DNA of 64,000 nt from Lepidurus packardi (taxonomy: Eukaryota; Arthropoda; Branchiopoda; Notostraca; Triopsidae), in NCBI GenBank assembly GCA_023053545.1, contig JAKZAN010000006.1, positions 2,423,001-2,487,000 on the forward strand, given 5' to 3'. Below the pieces are notes generated by a model that was given only the letters and a program-made list of their open reading frames with translations, made no database searches and had not been told where the DNA came from. The position numbers were made by a program, and so were the translations under genes. This document shows, in pieces, positions 1 through 14,378 of the stretch (position 1 is its first letter; every line of letters begins with the position of its first letter).

Positions 1-3000
1 TGCAATCCGGTGAAAATCTCTTATTTGCTCAAATGTATTCGTGTTTACTAAGCAAGCGTTTTTTACGTGAAGTTGTTGGAGTTTACGATGCGAGAACATT
101 ACTAGAAATTACGTGTATGTGTGGTACTGTACCAGGAGTAATCTAGTTTTTCTTAACTTTTTGGCCGGGTATTTGGGGGTTCGTATTGTATAGTCGCACG
201 TGGGACGCTAACAGCGAGCGGTCGATTGCGAACAAGAGCTACGATTTTGTTATGACAGCTTTTTAAAACCTTTGCCTTTCTATGATCTAGAATTTAGGTA
301 CTATAAATGTACAGACTATAAATAGTTTACTTACGTATTCTGAGGTTAAGAGTCCGGTTGAAGTATACGAATGCTTACTGAGCTTTAATAAGTGGTCACT
401 ATCACGAGTGTGGACGTTCGTGCACTGAAGCAGCACGGCCAAGGCAACCTGACTTTTATAGGTTCCCCGGTGCCCGTGTATAGCATTGCATGCAGTCGAA
501 TGAAAGGACTTCGAAGGAGGTAACAACTATTCGGCCGCCTTTTCCCTCTCATCTTCGTTTAGTTGTCACATTAGACTACTTTCACGTTTATAGGTCAGAG
601 ATGGGTGGCACAGTGTTTGCTCCCTGGGTTTGGCTTAAAAACAATACCCTGACATTTTCGTTACCGTTTTTTGCGGAATTGCGGAGCCAATCACTTTGGA
701 ATTCAACCTTGGCGAAGGTGAGAAGGTTGTTGCACGAAAAATTAGACGAGCCAGAGACCTTTAAGTACTGCACAAACCTTAAAGACATGTAATATTTGAA
801 ATTGAGGAACAAAAGGTGCTTAAAACGTCATATGATAACTCAAAACAAGCGGGTGTTGTTTTGTAAAGAACTTTTCTGTAAGGGGTTAAATCAGTCGTCT
901 GTTCGTTCAGATTGCGAAGAAATGGGATCATGGGAATGTGGTATCGTCAATGGCTTTCATTGTGAACGGCAAGCTTGGACTTTTTCTTTCGAGAGGGAAA
1001 GTACCTTCAAGACATTCTCACGTTCTTAATTGGTTCCCGCATCGGTGGTATTTCTATGATTCACTGCGAGGAAACTCTCGCTTTCATCAGTAGGGATGGT
1101 TACGTTACCTCTCGTGCCATAGAGTACCTGTACTTTCGGAGTAGCTGGCTGCTCTGGGCCAGTGAAGCACCTTAATATTTCTTTTTTTTTTGTTTGGGGG
1201 GGGGGGGGTAAGCTAGTCTTTTGTTCTTCCTTGTCTGGCAAGGAAAGCTGCCAGCTTGTCTCGCTAAAGCACTGAAGCCGGCTGCGTTCACCTCCAACTG
1301 GTGTGTTTATTGCGTATGTAAATGAAACCGGTCCTGTGTTCCTTCTGGCCTTCGAGAGGGAATCCATCTGGTACCTCAATGTTGATTTTTTTTCTAAATA
1401 GTTTTTTCGTTCCATTTTTTACGTTTCACCAGACATTAGGTAAAGGCCCTGATTGCATATATGGGCGAAGGGCACTTGCAATAATTTCACGTCTCGTTGG
1501 TTATTGTATTCGTACAGATGGCCATGACCAAATAACGCATGAACGTCCAGCTATCGTTGTTGGACTAGCGTAAAAAGTAAGAAATTATGGCGCAAGATCC
1601 AAATCGGTAGGGTCTTCTGTACTAGATAATTGTTGTTTCCTGGCAAAGGGGAATTTTACCAGGTGTTACCACATTTTACCAACTATTCTAGCAAGTTCCA
1701 GTGATCCGTTTAATTACGAGAGTATTATCCTTTTCTGTTTTACCTCTTATGTGTGTAATTGCAGGCGTAAAATCTATCACTATTTAAGGTATTTAGCACG
1801 TACGCCTCATTATGTCGTGCTTGTTGTTTGGTGTTATTTAATGCGAATGTTGAAAGGTCTGTAATTTGAGCAGAGGACTCGTGTCATTTTCGTGACTCGA
1901 CTTCCACTTGCACCTCTTGGCCCCAGACTTTCTACAGATGTAGTCTTGATGGCAAAGAACATCGCGCGCTGGATTTCAGACGCGTTTTTAGGTTAGCGTA
2001 TTATTCGCACTTAAACACGCACGTTTGCCTCCTGCACCGTAAAATTCCCTCTGGAATGTGTACCCTGAGAACAGAACACTATATAAGTTTTGCTGTCGAG
2101 AGCATATTAGGTTTAACCCCCACCCCACCTCCGCCCCCTTAACGTCCAAAAAAGGATTTTGTTTATCGTGTAATTTTTAGACGACTTTGTAGTATTGCGG
2201 TATGGTATCGTTCCTATTAATACAAAGCTAGGATCTGGTTTATAATGCAGTGAAACCCGTTTAACACGAAATCGAAGGGACCGAAATATTTTTTTCATGT
2301 TGAAAGGAATTCGCGCTATCAGATATATGCAAAAAACCTAATTAATCAAAAAACTGTCGTGATAACAGAGGTAATATTTGTAATCATAGATTGATAGTCT
2401 ACATTTTAAATTATTTTAACTGACTGTAAATAAAAATGAAATGTTTTGACTACCCACAGACTGTTGGGGCGAGAAAGACAAAAATTGAACTTAAGTCAGG
2501 GATAGGTTCTACAACCCTTCCCATTGGCAGAAGGAGACGGTTGGTAAGAAGACAATGCCCCTGAAGTATTTTGTCGTCCAAAAATATTTTGTCGCAACAA
2601 AAACTTATCTTTTCATTCCTCCTAGACGCGATTTTTTTTTCATGTTAAGCTGGTTTTGTTTCGAGTTCAAATTAAGCAAATGTATGGAATTACATAGCGT
2701 TCTGTCCGGACCGGAATACCATTTTTTGTTAACGGGTTTTTTGTGCTAAGTGGTTTCGTGTTAAACGGTTTCACTGTATATCCTGGTTTTTTATTGTGTT
2801 TTTACTCGTAAATGTTCTTCCTTATGAGGAGTTGGCGTGTTCTCTTGTCCTTTTTATCAAGAGACTCATAAGGACAGAAACATGGCTCTGACCGTGTGGT
2901 TGACATTGACCGACAAATGTCGAGTCCTTCGGATTATCTTTAATTTGTAGTCATCTGCAATACAAGTTGTAGTATTGTGTGCCGGTTTTACCCTATAGGT

Positions 3001-3441
3001 GTAGGCTGAACAGGTTACATAAACCTGCTGAAGCAGCAATGCGCTGGCCTTGTTATATAATGCTACACAAAATATTCACCGAGCAGTGAAAGTTAGGCCC
3101 ACAGTAAGGTTTACGTGTAATGCCTCTCGCAACATTGTCCTCTGAAGAGTCTTGAAACCTTTGATTAAAATCCGAGGTCCGGTTGCAGTGGCTATAGAAA
3201 GAAGTAATGACGAGTAGGCACAAGCGGGGAAAAACCTTAACACTTATGATACCCGTTCTTGTATTGCAATAACAAATTTGTGCATACTAACGTTCTCTTT
3301 TTGGGCATATTAACTCACCACATATGAGTCACATTTTTATCATGGGTGTTGGCTTAGTGGGAATCCTAATGTGGAAAAGTGTTGTGATTTTCTTTTCTCT
3401 TGTCCTGCAACTTGCTCATTAAGCTGTGTTCTTGTCAACAG
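1..3441. other. No recognisable coding; upstream of or intronic to the kinase
   Basis: I see no exon with recognisable homology on either strand. The open frames (for example 490-792 and 1026-1415) are short, begin at arbitrary points and resemble no family I know. Because the kinase exon at 3442 begins with an acceptor and codes only for the end of a catalytic domain, at least the last part of this stretch is probably intron of that gene. A homopolymer tract lies at 1182-1208. Confidence 0.5.
1182..1208. repeat. Poly-T then poly-G tract
   Basis: Ten T (1182-1191), then G, TTT, then thirteen G (1196-1208). It is simple low-complexity sequence and a likely spot for length polymorphism or assembly error. 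Confidence 0.9.
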
Positions 3442-3964
3442 CTGCCCCTGGCGTCGTGTACGTCGATCGAGGAGGTACGGCAGTTCTGGGAAAAGGATGG
3501 TGATCCCGTACGTTACACTTCGTTGTCGCCGTCCGCGACTTTGCTAGTGAAGGCATTGCTGCATGTAGACCCACAGGGTAGACTACGAAGTCTTCGACTT
3601 ATGCAACAAAGCGCTTTCTATCACAAATTCAACTGGGACCGTTTGCGAAGTAAACAAGTAAGTTGTGTTGACTTCGTACGTGGTTGTGATTTTATAAACT
3701 GGCCCTGTTCGTCAAATTTTTCTATTATTTCCTCTTCTCAGTCAAGTACGTCAGAGCGATGTAGGTATTTTGATTTTTTTACAAGGAGAGGCATACTGTT
3801 AATTACCACAGGATCAAACAACGTTGATTTACTTGGCTATTTAAAAAAAAATTAAAATGCAACACGTTCTCCGGATTTAGTTACGAACGTATGTAATGTA
3901 TGGCGGAATCAAATATGACATGAGTGTGTCAACAGTGAATTTTTTTTTTCAGCCAGTGGAGTAA
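3442..3964 (+). CDS. C-terminal exons of an RSKR/SgK494-like protein kinase (partial)
   Basis: Two exons, 3442-3657 and 3953-3964, code for the end of an AGC-type serine/threonine kinase. The first follows a CAACAG acceptor and ends at CAA|GTAAGT, giving 72 codons in phase 0. It contains the late C-lobe pattern 'LLHVDPQGRLRSL' followed by a QQSAFYHKF-type helix, which matches the subdomain XI arginine region. The second exon follows a long pyrimidine tract ending in CAG and codes only Pro-Val-Glu and a TAA stop. Human RSKR continues with a K-P-V motif at the equivalent place, which supports both the join and the family call. The ATP-binding lobe, HRD and DFG motifs are not visible in the window, so the gene starts further upstream, off the left edge or beyond a long intron. 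Kinase identity is fairly sure; the RSKR assignment rests on recalled similarity and is less sure. Confidence 0.7.
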
Positions 3965-4040
3965 AAGAAAGTGCAAGTTTGAACGATTATTATCAACGGA
4001 AATTGATGAGAATCGTTTACCTAATCTACCCTCACCTAAG

Positions 4041-4055
4041 CTAACCTAACCTAAC
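4041..4055. repeat. Three copies of the arthropod telomere unit (CTAAC)
   Basis: CTAAC repeated three times, preceded by a degenerate CCTAAG copy. The unit equals the TTAGG telomere repeat typical of arthropods on the other strand. At this length it could be chance or a small interstitial remnant. Confidence 0.5.
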
Positions 4056-7000
4056 ACTTGCAATCCAACTACCAATTTTCAACTCGAGTGACACCCGTTT
4101 CTCATTCTTTTTCCCGGGAACGTTTTGCAACAATGATACACACTTGTATCATTCTTATCTCCGGGTTCTGAACCTGGAGAACCGGTTGAAAAAATATCCA
4201 TTGCATGAATCATCAAACGCCACCTGGCGGCAAATTATAGAATTGACTTGCTTATCAGCTTTATTCAAATCCCTCGCAAACTGCCGTGACGAACTGAGGG
4301 TGGCAAGCTTGCTCCGTGTCAATACTGGAAAATTTTGTTGAATACTTAAGAAATTCTCGAGTTGAAAAGTAAATAGTAGCTAAAAAGTAAATAGGTGGTA
4401 AGAATTCTTTGAGCTAGTGGGAATCATTGTGTGGGACGAACATTTACAGACAACGTATCGTATACTTTGCTCTTTGAATTATCTTATACAGACGCCCACT
4501 GTTTCCTTAGAAGCTTTCTGCTCACCGTCCATGCCGATAATAGATTCGCAGTTATTAAAATTTTAGCCTCGAGTCCGTCAATCCAAACCACCTCAGATAC
4601 AGAAACAGAAGTCCCAACCTTATCGTGAACCCACTCTAAGGCAATGAAGCTAAGTACACCCCAGATAGGAGTGCATGTACATTGTTTTGAACTGTTTGTT
4701 TGGGATAGGAGGCTTTCTAGCTCTTGTAAGCAAATTACTGTACAAGTTTCGCTTGTCGAAGCCAAAGTTAATTTCAATTTAAAAGTTAACTCTTCGAGCT
4801 AATCGTTCTCAGTAATCTTACTAAGTAAGAGCAAGAGAAGGAGAAAGTTTTCAGACACGTTGTCTTTCTCTGATCGTGTGCATCACAGCAATCTAGACTG
4901 CAGTTTCCATTATACATTACACTGAACATGTAATAGAAATGACATTACATGTTACAGAGTAATGTACAATATCCTACCGTGTAATTAGTCTGTACTTTGA
5001 CCACTTAACTTTTCTTGACTTGATGAGCAAAGTTAGAGCTGATATTCCTCGTCTAGTGCTCTGTCTGAGCCAGAATGCATTCACAACTACATTATACTGT
5101 TTAGTAGAAATGACTCTGTTATTCAGTTCAACAAATTTTACTTAATTAACTAGATGTGCGATCAGTATATAATTTTTTTCCCATTCACCTGAAGTTAGAT
5201 ATAAAAGGGTCCCTATATTTTCTTGAAAGCTTCTAGGGACATATGCATTGTTCTGCAGCATTGTGCTAAACGCTCCATGTGGGAATTTGTCATGAACATT
5301 CCGTGCAGTACTTTTTGCAAGCAGGTGTCATAAAAACTGCAGCAGCACGTGACATATTATGCCACGCTGCTAACTTTTAGGGCCCACCTCGCTTTCGAGA
5401 TTGTTTCCTGTATTCTGGGAGTGTATCGTGCAAGCCAAAACACACTTTCCTCCTGCTGTTTCTCTCCTGGGGAAGGAGCTCACGTGGGTTGAGGGCTGTA
5501 CGTGGTGGGCCAGCATTTTACTTTTAACTCGTTTGGTAACAGGGCCAGTTTACTTCTCTGTTGATAGTAATTTTGTATCGTTTATCTTAAACAAATTTTC
5601 TGTTTCAAACGTGATTGTAATGCGAATCTCGTTTAGATTGATACCTTGCCTTTACTGGAAGCTCAGCTGCAAAGAAGGCGGGAAATAACCAGTGAAGATT
5701 TAAAGGATTCGTTCCCTAACTTTTGAAGCTCCTCGCCAGAAAGCGTTGTGTTGTGGTTGTGAAGTTCTGGTGGCCATATTGTTGCTTCTTTGTAAATGCC
5801 AATGAAAGTTTCACGATGTCAGCAATTAGTTGTAGCTGTCTAGAAGGAGCTATTAAAAAAGGACTACCTCTTACCCAGTATAAGAGATTGTAAGACGACA
5901 TAGTAGTAAAAGGGCTCGTACCACGTTGTGCTTCGTCATTTGTACAAAGTGTTCCTTTTTTCCTGCTTTCCTTATTTCTACCAATGGCAATAGGTATTAC
6001 TGCTGCGGTGGACCTCTTTCGTCTTTGTGCAAGAACCCTCGACGGCATTCAAGGAAAGAAAAACCAATTAGCGATCTGTCAATCAAGATAGGGTAGCTTT
6101 TATCTTTGAAACCCCTCTTTTATATCTTTAGCTCGCATTTATGTTTGTGAGTGTGTATCTCCGGGAGTAGCTCTCGTAAAAAGGGCAGTCGTTTCGAGTC
6201 TTATTGAAACGCTTAGATGAAGCCATTGCTTCCCAAGCTGAGATGAAAATTTGAAACGGAGGTTCACTGCGAAGTGATTTTGGTAGATCCGTGCCTTAGC
6301 GAGAAAAAGTTAACGGACATGGCGCTTAACATGGTAAAATATTCGTCCGTGAGGACCATAAGCGTAGGTAAAGTAGCGTGCTGGGATTTAGCATGGAATT
6401 TATGCTGCAAGCATGCGGCAGTTGAAGTTGCAGCATGGCAGCACGGGACACCAGGAAAGGTTTACTTGAAGAAACCAAATGAAAGGATGTGATGGTTTGT
6501 CCGCGAACTTGCCACCCATAAATGAGGGTGAACGCCCCTCGGGGGTATTCCTGGACTTAACCAAGGGGCAGAATGAAGACAGCAAACGAGAATGAATCGT
6601 TTCTTGCTTCTTTTTGTTAGCTAATCAAGGTAGAAAATAGATAAGTTCCTATTTTAGCAGCATTGGTAAAAGGTAGTGGGTAAGTTCTTCTGTTTTTTGT
6701 TTTAACGAGAACCTTGAAACACCGGAAGGTATTTCTTTTTGTCGCAGTTGACGACAATGCAACGTAAGCTTTTATGGAGAATCTGATCAGCCGCACTGGA
6801 CCTACTCAAGGTTGATAGGTTGAAGCATTTACGGAAGATAAACGGAGCATGCACTTTGATAGCAAGCCACATTATTCTCAGTTTTCTCTATGAAGGGACG
6901 AAGCAATTGTGGACCCCCCTCTATGTGTGAGTCAGTATACCGTGAAATAATAACAGGTCTTGATGATTGTTGCCCAGCATATCGAGGCAGCAAGTCTTGG

Positions 7001-10000
7001 GGAAACTGACATTCATGTCCAGATTGGAGTTAAGAGTCATGACTTTGGCTGCTGACGTGGTGGGCTTTATTTAGTGCGACTACGGAGCTTTCCTCGTATA
7101 GAGCCAGGTTTCTCAAGCTGCGAGCTGTAAAGTAACCCAAGTCTAATAAAGCACTGTGATGAACTCGATCAGGTGGAAAACACGCAGGAACTCGTGGACT
7201 TGCTTGTTATTGTTTCACAAAATATTTTTTTGGGTTGGGAAGAACAATGAAATACACTGCCCACCGACTTTGATCTTAACAAGGTCAGCACTGAGAGAGA
7301 AAAAAAAACTCGCTATATTTCAACAGAAGTTTGTTTGTTATTTATTTCTGTCAGGACCGTCGTTTCTGGCTAGGGTTACAGTACGGCTCTGGCGTAGTTG
7401 GCAACGTTCGAAAGTCGACGTGCAATTAGACCCTAGTGGCGGAGCTGAGGAAAACGAGGAATGAAAGGTGCCAGGTAAGGAAATGTATTTCTGCATAATG
7501 GCTGACGATAGCAAGCAAGTTGGGCTTACGTCGCCTTTCGTCTCGACAGGTGGCGGAAATGGATAAATGACCTAGTCGGCAGCGACTGCCAGAATGGTGA
7601 TCGGTTGCTCTGCTCTATGTTCTTGGATGCATTATCCCTTTTCTTCGAAATTGTCCATGTATGCGAGATGCTTGTCTAAGGGGCTTTTTTTGTATTTTTC
7701 TTCTTTCTGTCGACTGCCACAAGAGAAGGAGAGAAAGATTAAACCCAGAGTGGAAAAAATCGGAGTTTAATATTTGAAAACGGCGTTGCACTGTCGTGGA
7801 GGTTAGACGAACGCTTTAGCCGTTAATATCTTCGTTGGTACAAAGGCGTAAGAGATATAAACTGCGCATGCGTGGTTGATGGGAGTTACACAGAGTATCG
7901 TACCTATATTTCCTACCTGTGAAGAACCTAGCATCCACTCTTTAAACATATATTAATCCCCTGGGTGAATACTGAACCCGAACTCTTTTGCTCTAAAATA
8001 AATCCCCACCGCGGTTTCTTATCCAACCTCGCGGGTTATGACGGCTTCAAAAATGGCTGCCTGGCTGTCGAGTCATTCTTTTCTCTATTGATCCTCTCAG
8101 CAATTGTCTGGTGCTTTAGCTCGTAAACTTTGTTTGGTAAGTGAGTGAAGGCTCGCTATTGTTCGCCCTGATTCACTGGTGTATTTGTGTGTCATGGTTG
8201 TAGGTGTACGGGGAGTGCCGTGGCCAAAACTCTTGGTTCGACTAACAGAATCGAATCATGCACATACTTTGTAGCTTGGTGAACTCCAAGCCCCAAGTTG
8301 TCTTTCACTCAGAACTCACCACAGGGAGTTCATCTTCGCCGTGTATAAACCAAATATGATGGCTTGTATAGAGTATCGGTTTTTGTAGCCTGTCCTTTCA
8401 GGAAAGAGGTCTACTTTAATGTCATGTAACCCCGCTCTTCACGGAAATAGGCGGGACCGTTGCCGATCTTGAGGCGTGTTCGTCGCCAATTGTATCCTCG
8501 ATCTCGTTGTAAGCAAAGGGAGAAAAGAAAGAAGAAAAAGTTATCATGAAAAAAAACTGTCCTGCCAATTCCTATTCTTTTCTTTCCGTCGCAGATAGCC
8601 GGGAAAACTCACGCTGTGTCGCTGGAACTCCACAGGGAGGTTGTTGCAAAACCTTGGAATCCTTCAATGTCGTCGCCCCCTAGTCCGTTTTTTATAGTTA
8701 TTTTTCGCCCAATGCTTGACGTCCTACGGAGCGCCGGGAGGGGGAGTGAGGGTGAGGAAAGGTAATGCTTGTGGCGCTTATGACACGGAGACGTTTGCTC
8801 CATCGCCTCCCCATGTTCCCGACTCCCGATCCGTTTACCATTACATAGGACATCTTTTATAGTCTCCGAACAAGAGCCGTGGTCAAAGTTGAGAGTCGTT
8901 TGGACTTATAACTAGCGAGCACGCACGGAGTTAGGCATAAAAGCGTATTTGCTGGAAACCTTGTCAGGTAATTAAAGCAGTCGGGAGGGTTTCGGTGTCT
9001 TTTTCATGGTAAAAAGAATACAGAAGTTTTGTTTATTAGTAGTAAAAACAACACTGGAACTTTCACGCTGTTGCTTCAGAGTTTTCAATTGAGTTAGGAG
9101 CATGGCCAATTTGATCAAGCCTTGTTTCTGCTTCTTCGTCCTGTTTCTTTTATTTGAAGAATGAGGTTTACTAACTGTGTGATCAACGTGGAGGTGCCAG
9201 TCTTACGAGGGAAGAGGCAAGTGAGAAACAGCAGACATCATTTTAGGATTAATTCTTACATTGTGGTTTAATCTCGTCTCTCATTTAACGCCAGCATAAG
9301 CATTGGCAACCCGAAATGGGAAGCAACAGTGTAAGCCTAAGCTTTTTGGAAGAAGAAATAAGAATATGAATTAGAAAAGAAACAGGGGTCGTAGAAAACT
9401 GTTTCTATGTTGCTAAGCTCTTAGCACAAAGTCCAAATCTGCTCATCCAAGTTGGGAGAAAAGGTCAAGTAAAAATACGCTTGTCTTTTTACAAGAATTT
9501 TCTTTTTTAGTTTTCTTATTTCTGTTTTACTTTTACACACTATTGTTTATTAAGAGTGATTTCCATCCGGGGAGTTTTGCTGACGTGCAAACACATTTCT
9601 CTTCTCGTCCACTGTATTTTTGTTCGCGGCTTGCAAACAACTTCCACTGTTCACAAAGACCCAGCCACGCGCAAACCTAGGAATGGATATCAGATTGTTG
9701 CTCGTTTTGAAGTCATCGTAAGAAGAGGGAAAATTTCCGGATGAAAATAGAGCTTACCAGCTGAGCCATTTCCAACCGTAAAATCACAAGACGGATTCCA
9801 GGTATGGTGTGACAGGACTTCCTGGCGGTGTGGCCCAAGCTTGAGAAGTTGGATGTGGGGAGAACTGGCGGCTATCAACTCGAAAAGCGATGAAAGGTCC
9901 ATGGTTCGGAATGGATCCAACTCCAAAGGGATTGCAAAACGACAAGATCGGAACAGTCTTTTGCTCATGTCATTAAAAGTTGATTTGGGCCAAAGTGGAC

Positions 10001-13000
10001 TTTGTTGAGACTTTTACAGGTAGATTCCACTTGCAATTCACTTTGACAGATCACGGGGATCAAGTTTGTATCCTCCCTTACTACGATTACGCTAAAGTCG
10101 TGTGGATGCGCATGGATAGATAGACAAGATTCGAAATTCATTCCGTAGAGATAGAAGTAGCAATGTTTAAACCTGGTGGAAGGCTGAGCCCAAAGCAGCC
10201 CTCATGTAATGAAAGTCTGACGAGTAAACGATACAGAAAACCAATTGTTTGTCATCGTTAGCTATAGGGACAGTATCATTTGCCCTACGACAATCTCTGT
10301 CAGCCATACACTTGCTTGTAAAATGTATTTTTCCCCCATCGGCAGTTCTTTTCTAATTTTTGGGATGTCAATCTTTTCTCGTTCCGTTGAAGCTTCAATA
10401 CCTGTTACCTGGAGCTGGTTATTTAATTATTTATCTCTGGAAGAAAATTGTGTCACCGTTAGACTCTTGGCTCCTTCCAAAAATCAATACCAGGAGTTCC
10501 GCTATCCGCAAAGGAGGTTTGCTTCTGAGAGAAAGAGAAAAAAAGTCCAGTGCCCAAAAGTGGATTTTTTGAAGGCGTGTTTCCGTCTTATGTGTTCCCT
10601 TTCTTTTTCTCGCCTCATCTGTCCGGGGATGGGTTATTGAAACCGGTAAGTCGAAAGCTGAAAAGCGTTCAACGATGACAGTAGCAATACTGGCTGATCT
10701 TTATCCAAAGGCTTTTTGTCGATGAGAGTGATGAAGAGGTCGCCAATTCTCCCAGGCCCAAGCTTTTTTGTTTCTTTTTTTTCGAACCTAAAGACAAGTC
10801 AAGGTAATTTACGTGTACAAAACGTTCTTTCGAGGGGACAGTAGCGTGACGAATGGCTTTTTCGATCCAGTAGGAGAGGTTGCAGCAACTTGGACATGTA
10901 AGCTTGTCGACTTTTGACACCCCAAACGCCAACATGGGTTAATGAGGAGCTTCTATCGTTGTTAAAGGTCGGCGGACTTGGTGTTGTGTGGGGCAAAGCA
11001 AGCCATAGTTACATGCCGGTTGCTTTCTGCCATCGCAAACGCTGCGAAAGGAAATAGCCCAACGGGCCTCGTACGCTTTCTGATGCGTTGTTGCACCGAC
11101 CCGAAGGCAATTTAACACTAAAAAGCTGAGTTTGGTAAAGCTTAATCGTGCGCGGTCCTACTCCAAAAGAATTTCCTAACAGAAAAAGTTAAATTTCCAT
11201 ATTATCATCGTTAAAAAGCTGCAACGTTCGCGCTGATCCGGAGCCAAAGGGAAGTGTTGGCAGAACGACGAAATTTCGCTCTTGGACAGGCTAATGAGCT
11301 CAAGCCACTTGGCTTAATTATCTTTTTCCTCCTTTTTTTTAGAAAGGCTGACATCAAAAGCCATACATTCCTTATTCCATTCTATTGCATCGCCCTTTCT
11401 TGGTATCCCTTGAATGTAGCCGAGATTAGCCCAAGAAGGCCGAGAAGGAAGGAAAAAAGCGTTCGCGTAATTTTTTTTCCTAACGTGTCACTTCTCTAAT
11501 ATGAATGAGATATACTGATACGGCGTCACGTGATAGGTCTATCATTGCTGACCTCGAAGGCTTTTATAGTATTGTTGTGTTCGATGTACTTCCTTTTCTC
11601 AGATTGTTCTTCTTCTTTTAAAAAGCTAAAGCAGTGCGTAACGCCTTTTACGCTTCATTTTCCCAGTAAGGAGTCTATAATCGTTTTCGTCTTTATGATG
11701 TTGAACACATCTCTACGCTGTCACTGAAGTTTATATTTCTCGTGGTTCGCTTTTGTATTTGAAAGACAGGGACTAGTGCCGTGAGGCGAATAATGCTTAA
11801 TATCATATCCAACAAGAAAATGTGAGCTAGTAAATTCTGTAGTAAAATCTGTAGTTGGTATTATCACGGGTGTATGGTTTTACCAGTATTACTGCAATTG
11901 CTTTCACACGAGTCTGCAATTACAGTCTTGTTATTAGTCAGCTAAAACTTTTGTTCTTAAGTGTTACTAAATGTTGCAGTCATTCGTAATAGTGAGGTGA
12001 TCTTTACCACCATAAGCAGGTAAAACTGCAGGTAAGCAAAACCGTAAACGTACATGGAGTTTTGTTGAAACCACAATACATTAATTTCCGTTATTGGTGC
12101 TTAACTATGTATATTCGTGTGTACTGTAGTTTAGGCAGTGTACCAGTAATTCTACTACGTTTTTAAGCACCACTGTACCCTATATGTGCGTAAGATTGTT
12201 TATACGGTCATATTCTGGGTGAATTGAACCTTTATTGCCCCCTCGCAGTCACCCTGACACGGGCTGCACTGTCAATAAAGCTATGGTATAGCACATTGTT
12301 GAGGACACAAGAAGTCTGGTGTGAGACGCAGTTTTTATGAGAATGTTTTGTATATTACGAAGGAGTCTAACGCCAAAGCTCTTTCCATGTTGAGTAATGC
12401 GTTTGCTTATGTTGCTCCCTGCAGTTTGTCCTTTCGACTTGATGACTAGTCCAATTTTTTTATTTTTTTGGTGTGACTATGCGACTGATATTAATTTCTG
12501 AGGTTTTAACTCGGGTGCGCGACTTGGCACCATAAGCGGCAGCAGGACTTTGGAACTGGATTGGATGTCGCGAGGTTCCCTGATTTATAGGTCAACTAAG
12601 CTAAGTTTGTCTAGAGATGGGATATGTAACCTGTCATCTTTGCCATTTCTATCATAGTTCATGTATATATGCAAGAGCCAGAGTCGCGGGATGGGGAAAA
12701 AAGGTGTGGTTAACTGAACTATCGATGGATTTAGTCACCTTTTTTTTGGCTCTATAGTAACCGAAGAAATCTCTTGCTGAGAAAGTGATGGATGCCCAGG
12801 AAGCGTATTGGTGTTGGCTGCTACTGTATTGAAAATTGCGATCCCAAATGTTAAATATGACCTCGCTTTCCCTGTTTGACAGCAGCAAATCCGGAGCTTC
12901 AGACTGGGTTTACTTGTGTTGACGTGATAATCACATTAACTGTACTTTTTTTTTATTCAGGTGGGAAGCGTGAGTTCAGACCTGTGGTTAAAAAAGAAAG

Positions 13001-14350
13001 AACAGTAGCAAGCTTGGAGTTTTTGTAATATTCCGCCCAATATTTGCCCTGCCGTCACCTTAATCGTGTCTTTTTGAAATGTTGGCTAAATTATCAGATT
13101 CGTAAAGTAAGTCTCTCACGTTTGCTGTTCCCGCCTTTTTCTTCCACTTCTTGCAAACTACACTTAACGCCTTTTGTGACAACATAAATTGTTCTGCCCG
13201 TATAATTTAAAACTTTTTTGGGGGCGATTATCTGTGCCCTATGGGGTCACTCTGATTACATACCCCGTTGCTAAACACTTGTCGAAAGTGACTGATATTC
13301 CTGCCAAAATTGTAGTATAGTAAGACCGCCGCACTGCTGCCTATGTTTGACCTCCAGGCCGTACAGTAAAAAAATACGTAATTATAATGGTGCCTTTTTA
13401 TAGCAGCGATAACAATGCTGCACTCTAAAAAACTGGGGTAAATTGTAGTCAACCTGGTACTTCACTTGCAAACCATATGTTAAGCTTGGTCACCATGTGT
13501 TATGCTCGTTATGACTTTGGATATCTGTATGAGTATGTCGCAAAGTCCTTTATGTCCTGTCGTATATATTTCTCACGTTGGCAAATGCATTCTTAGGCTG
13601 CACCTAGCATGATATAGATGCCATAGGGTGCCTCACGCGGGTGTAAGTACGTGCCTGCGATCGTCTAAGATAGATGTTTGGACTTGGTCTCCCCGTATAA
13701 GCAATCCATTTGGTCGAAGCTATACGATGCTTGATAAGAAATGGCTTTCCATTTCCCGCACGCGGAGACCGTGACGCCATTCTACATGTGTTTTTTTTCG
13801 AACATTGTGGGTATAAAAGCCCATGAGTTTAGATGGGTACACACAGCAAACAGCTACGATATACACCCGCCGCGGTGAATTTCCCGACCTTCTCCCACAG
13901 TCCTCAGTCCGCCGAACAAGAGTCCGGCGTATGGTTTTCCTCGTCGGCCGTTAAAAACTGAGGTTCTTTATTTCCAAGTTCTCCTCTGTACTTGAATAGC
14001 CATCTTTTTGAAAACCTATTTTTGACGACCGCGACGTTAGGAATAAATCGTAAAAAAATATGTCGTAGTAAGCGAAAGAATACCCACTGTCCTTTTGTTC
14101 AAATCCATGAAATCAAATTTTCCAGTATGAGGGGTTCTCCTCACTCCCATAGTACGCGCAAAGGCAAGTTTCGTGTTTTGCGGGTCCCAGTGGGCGGGTT
14201 TTATATAGTGGGTTTTATAATAAAAAAATCTCAGAAAGCAGCTTTTTATGAAAGAGAATATTGTTATCCTTGTTCGCCATTAAAGTAACACTTGGGCTGA
14301 GATTATAGCTGTTCGCCTGTTCCAGTTGTCGTTTTAACATGCATATTTTG

Positions 14351-14378
14351 AAAAGAGAGAGAGAGAAAGAGAGAGAGT
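14351..14378. repeat. GA-rich microsatellite
   Basis: Imperfect (GA)n tract interrupted by AAAG units. No coding or regulatory role is evident. Confidence 0.85.

Noticed and set aside
13800..13870. TATAAAAG motif suggesting a core promoter
   Set aside because: No recognisable coding exon follows on the plus strand and no initiator is clear. A single TATA-like motif is not evidence.
14095..14110. GTTCAAATCC resembling a tRNA B box
   Set aside because: There is no A box at the right distance and no acceptor stem can be drawn around it.
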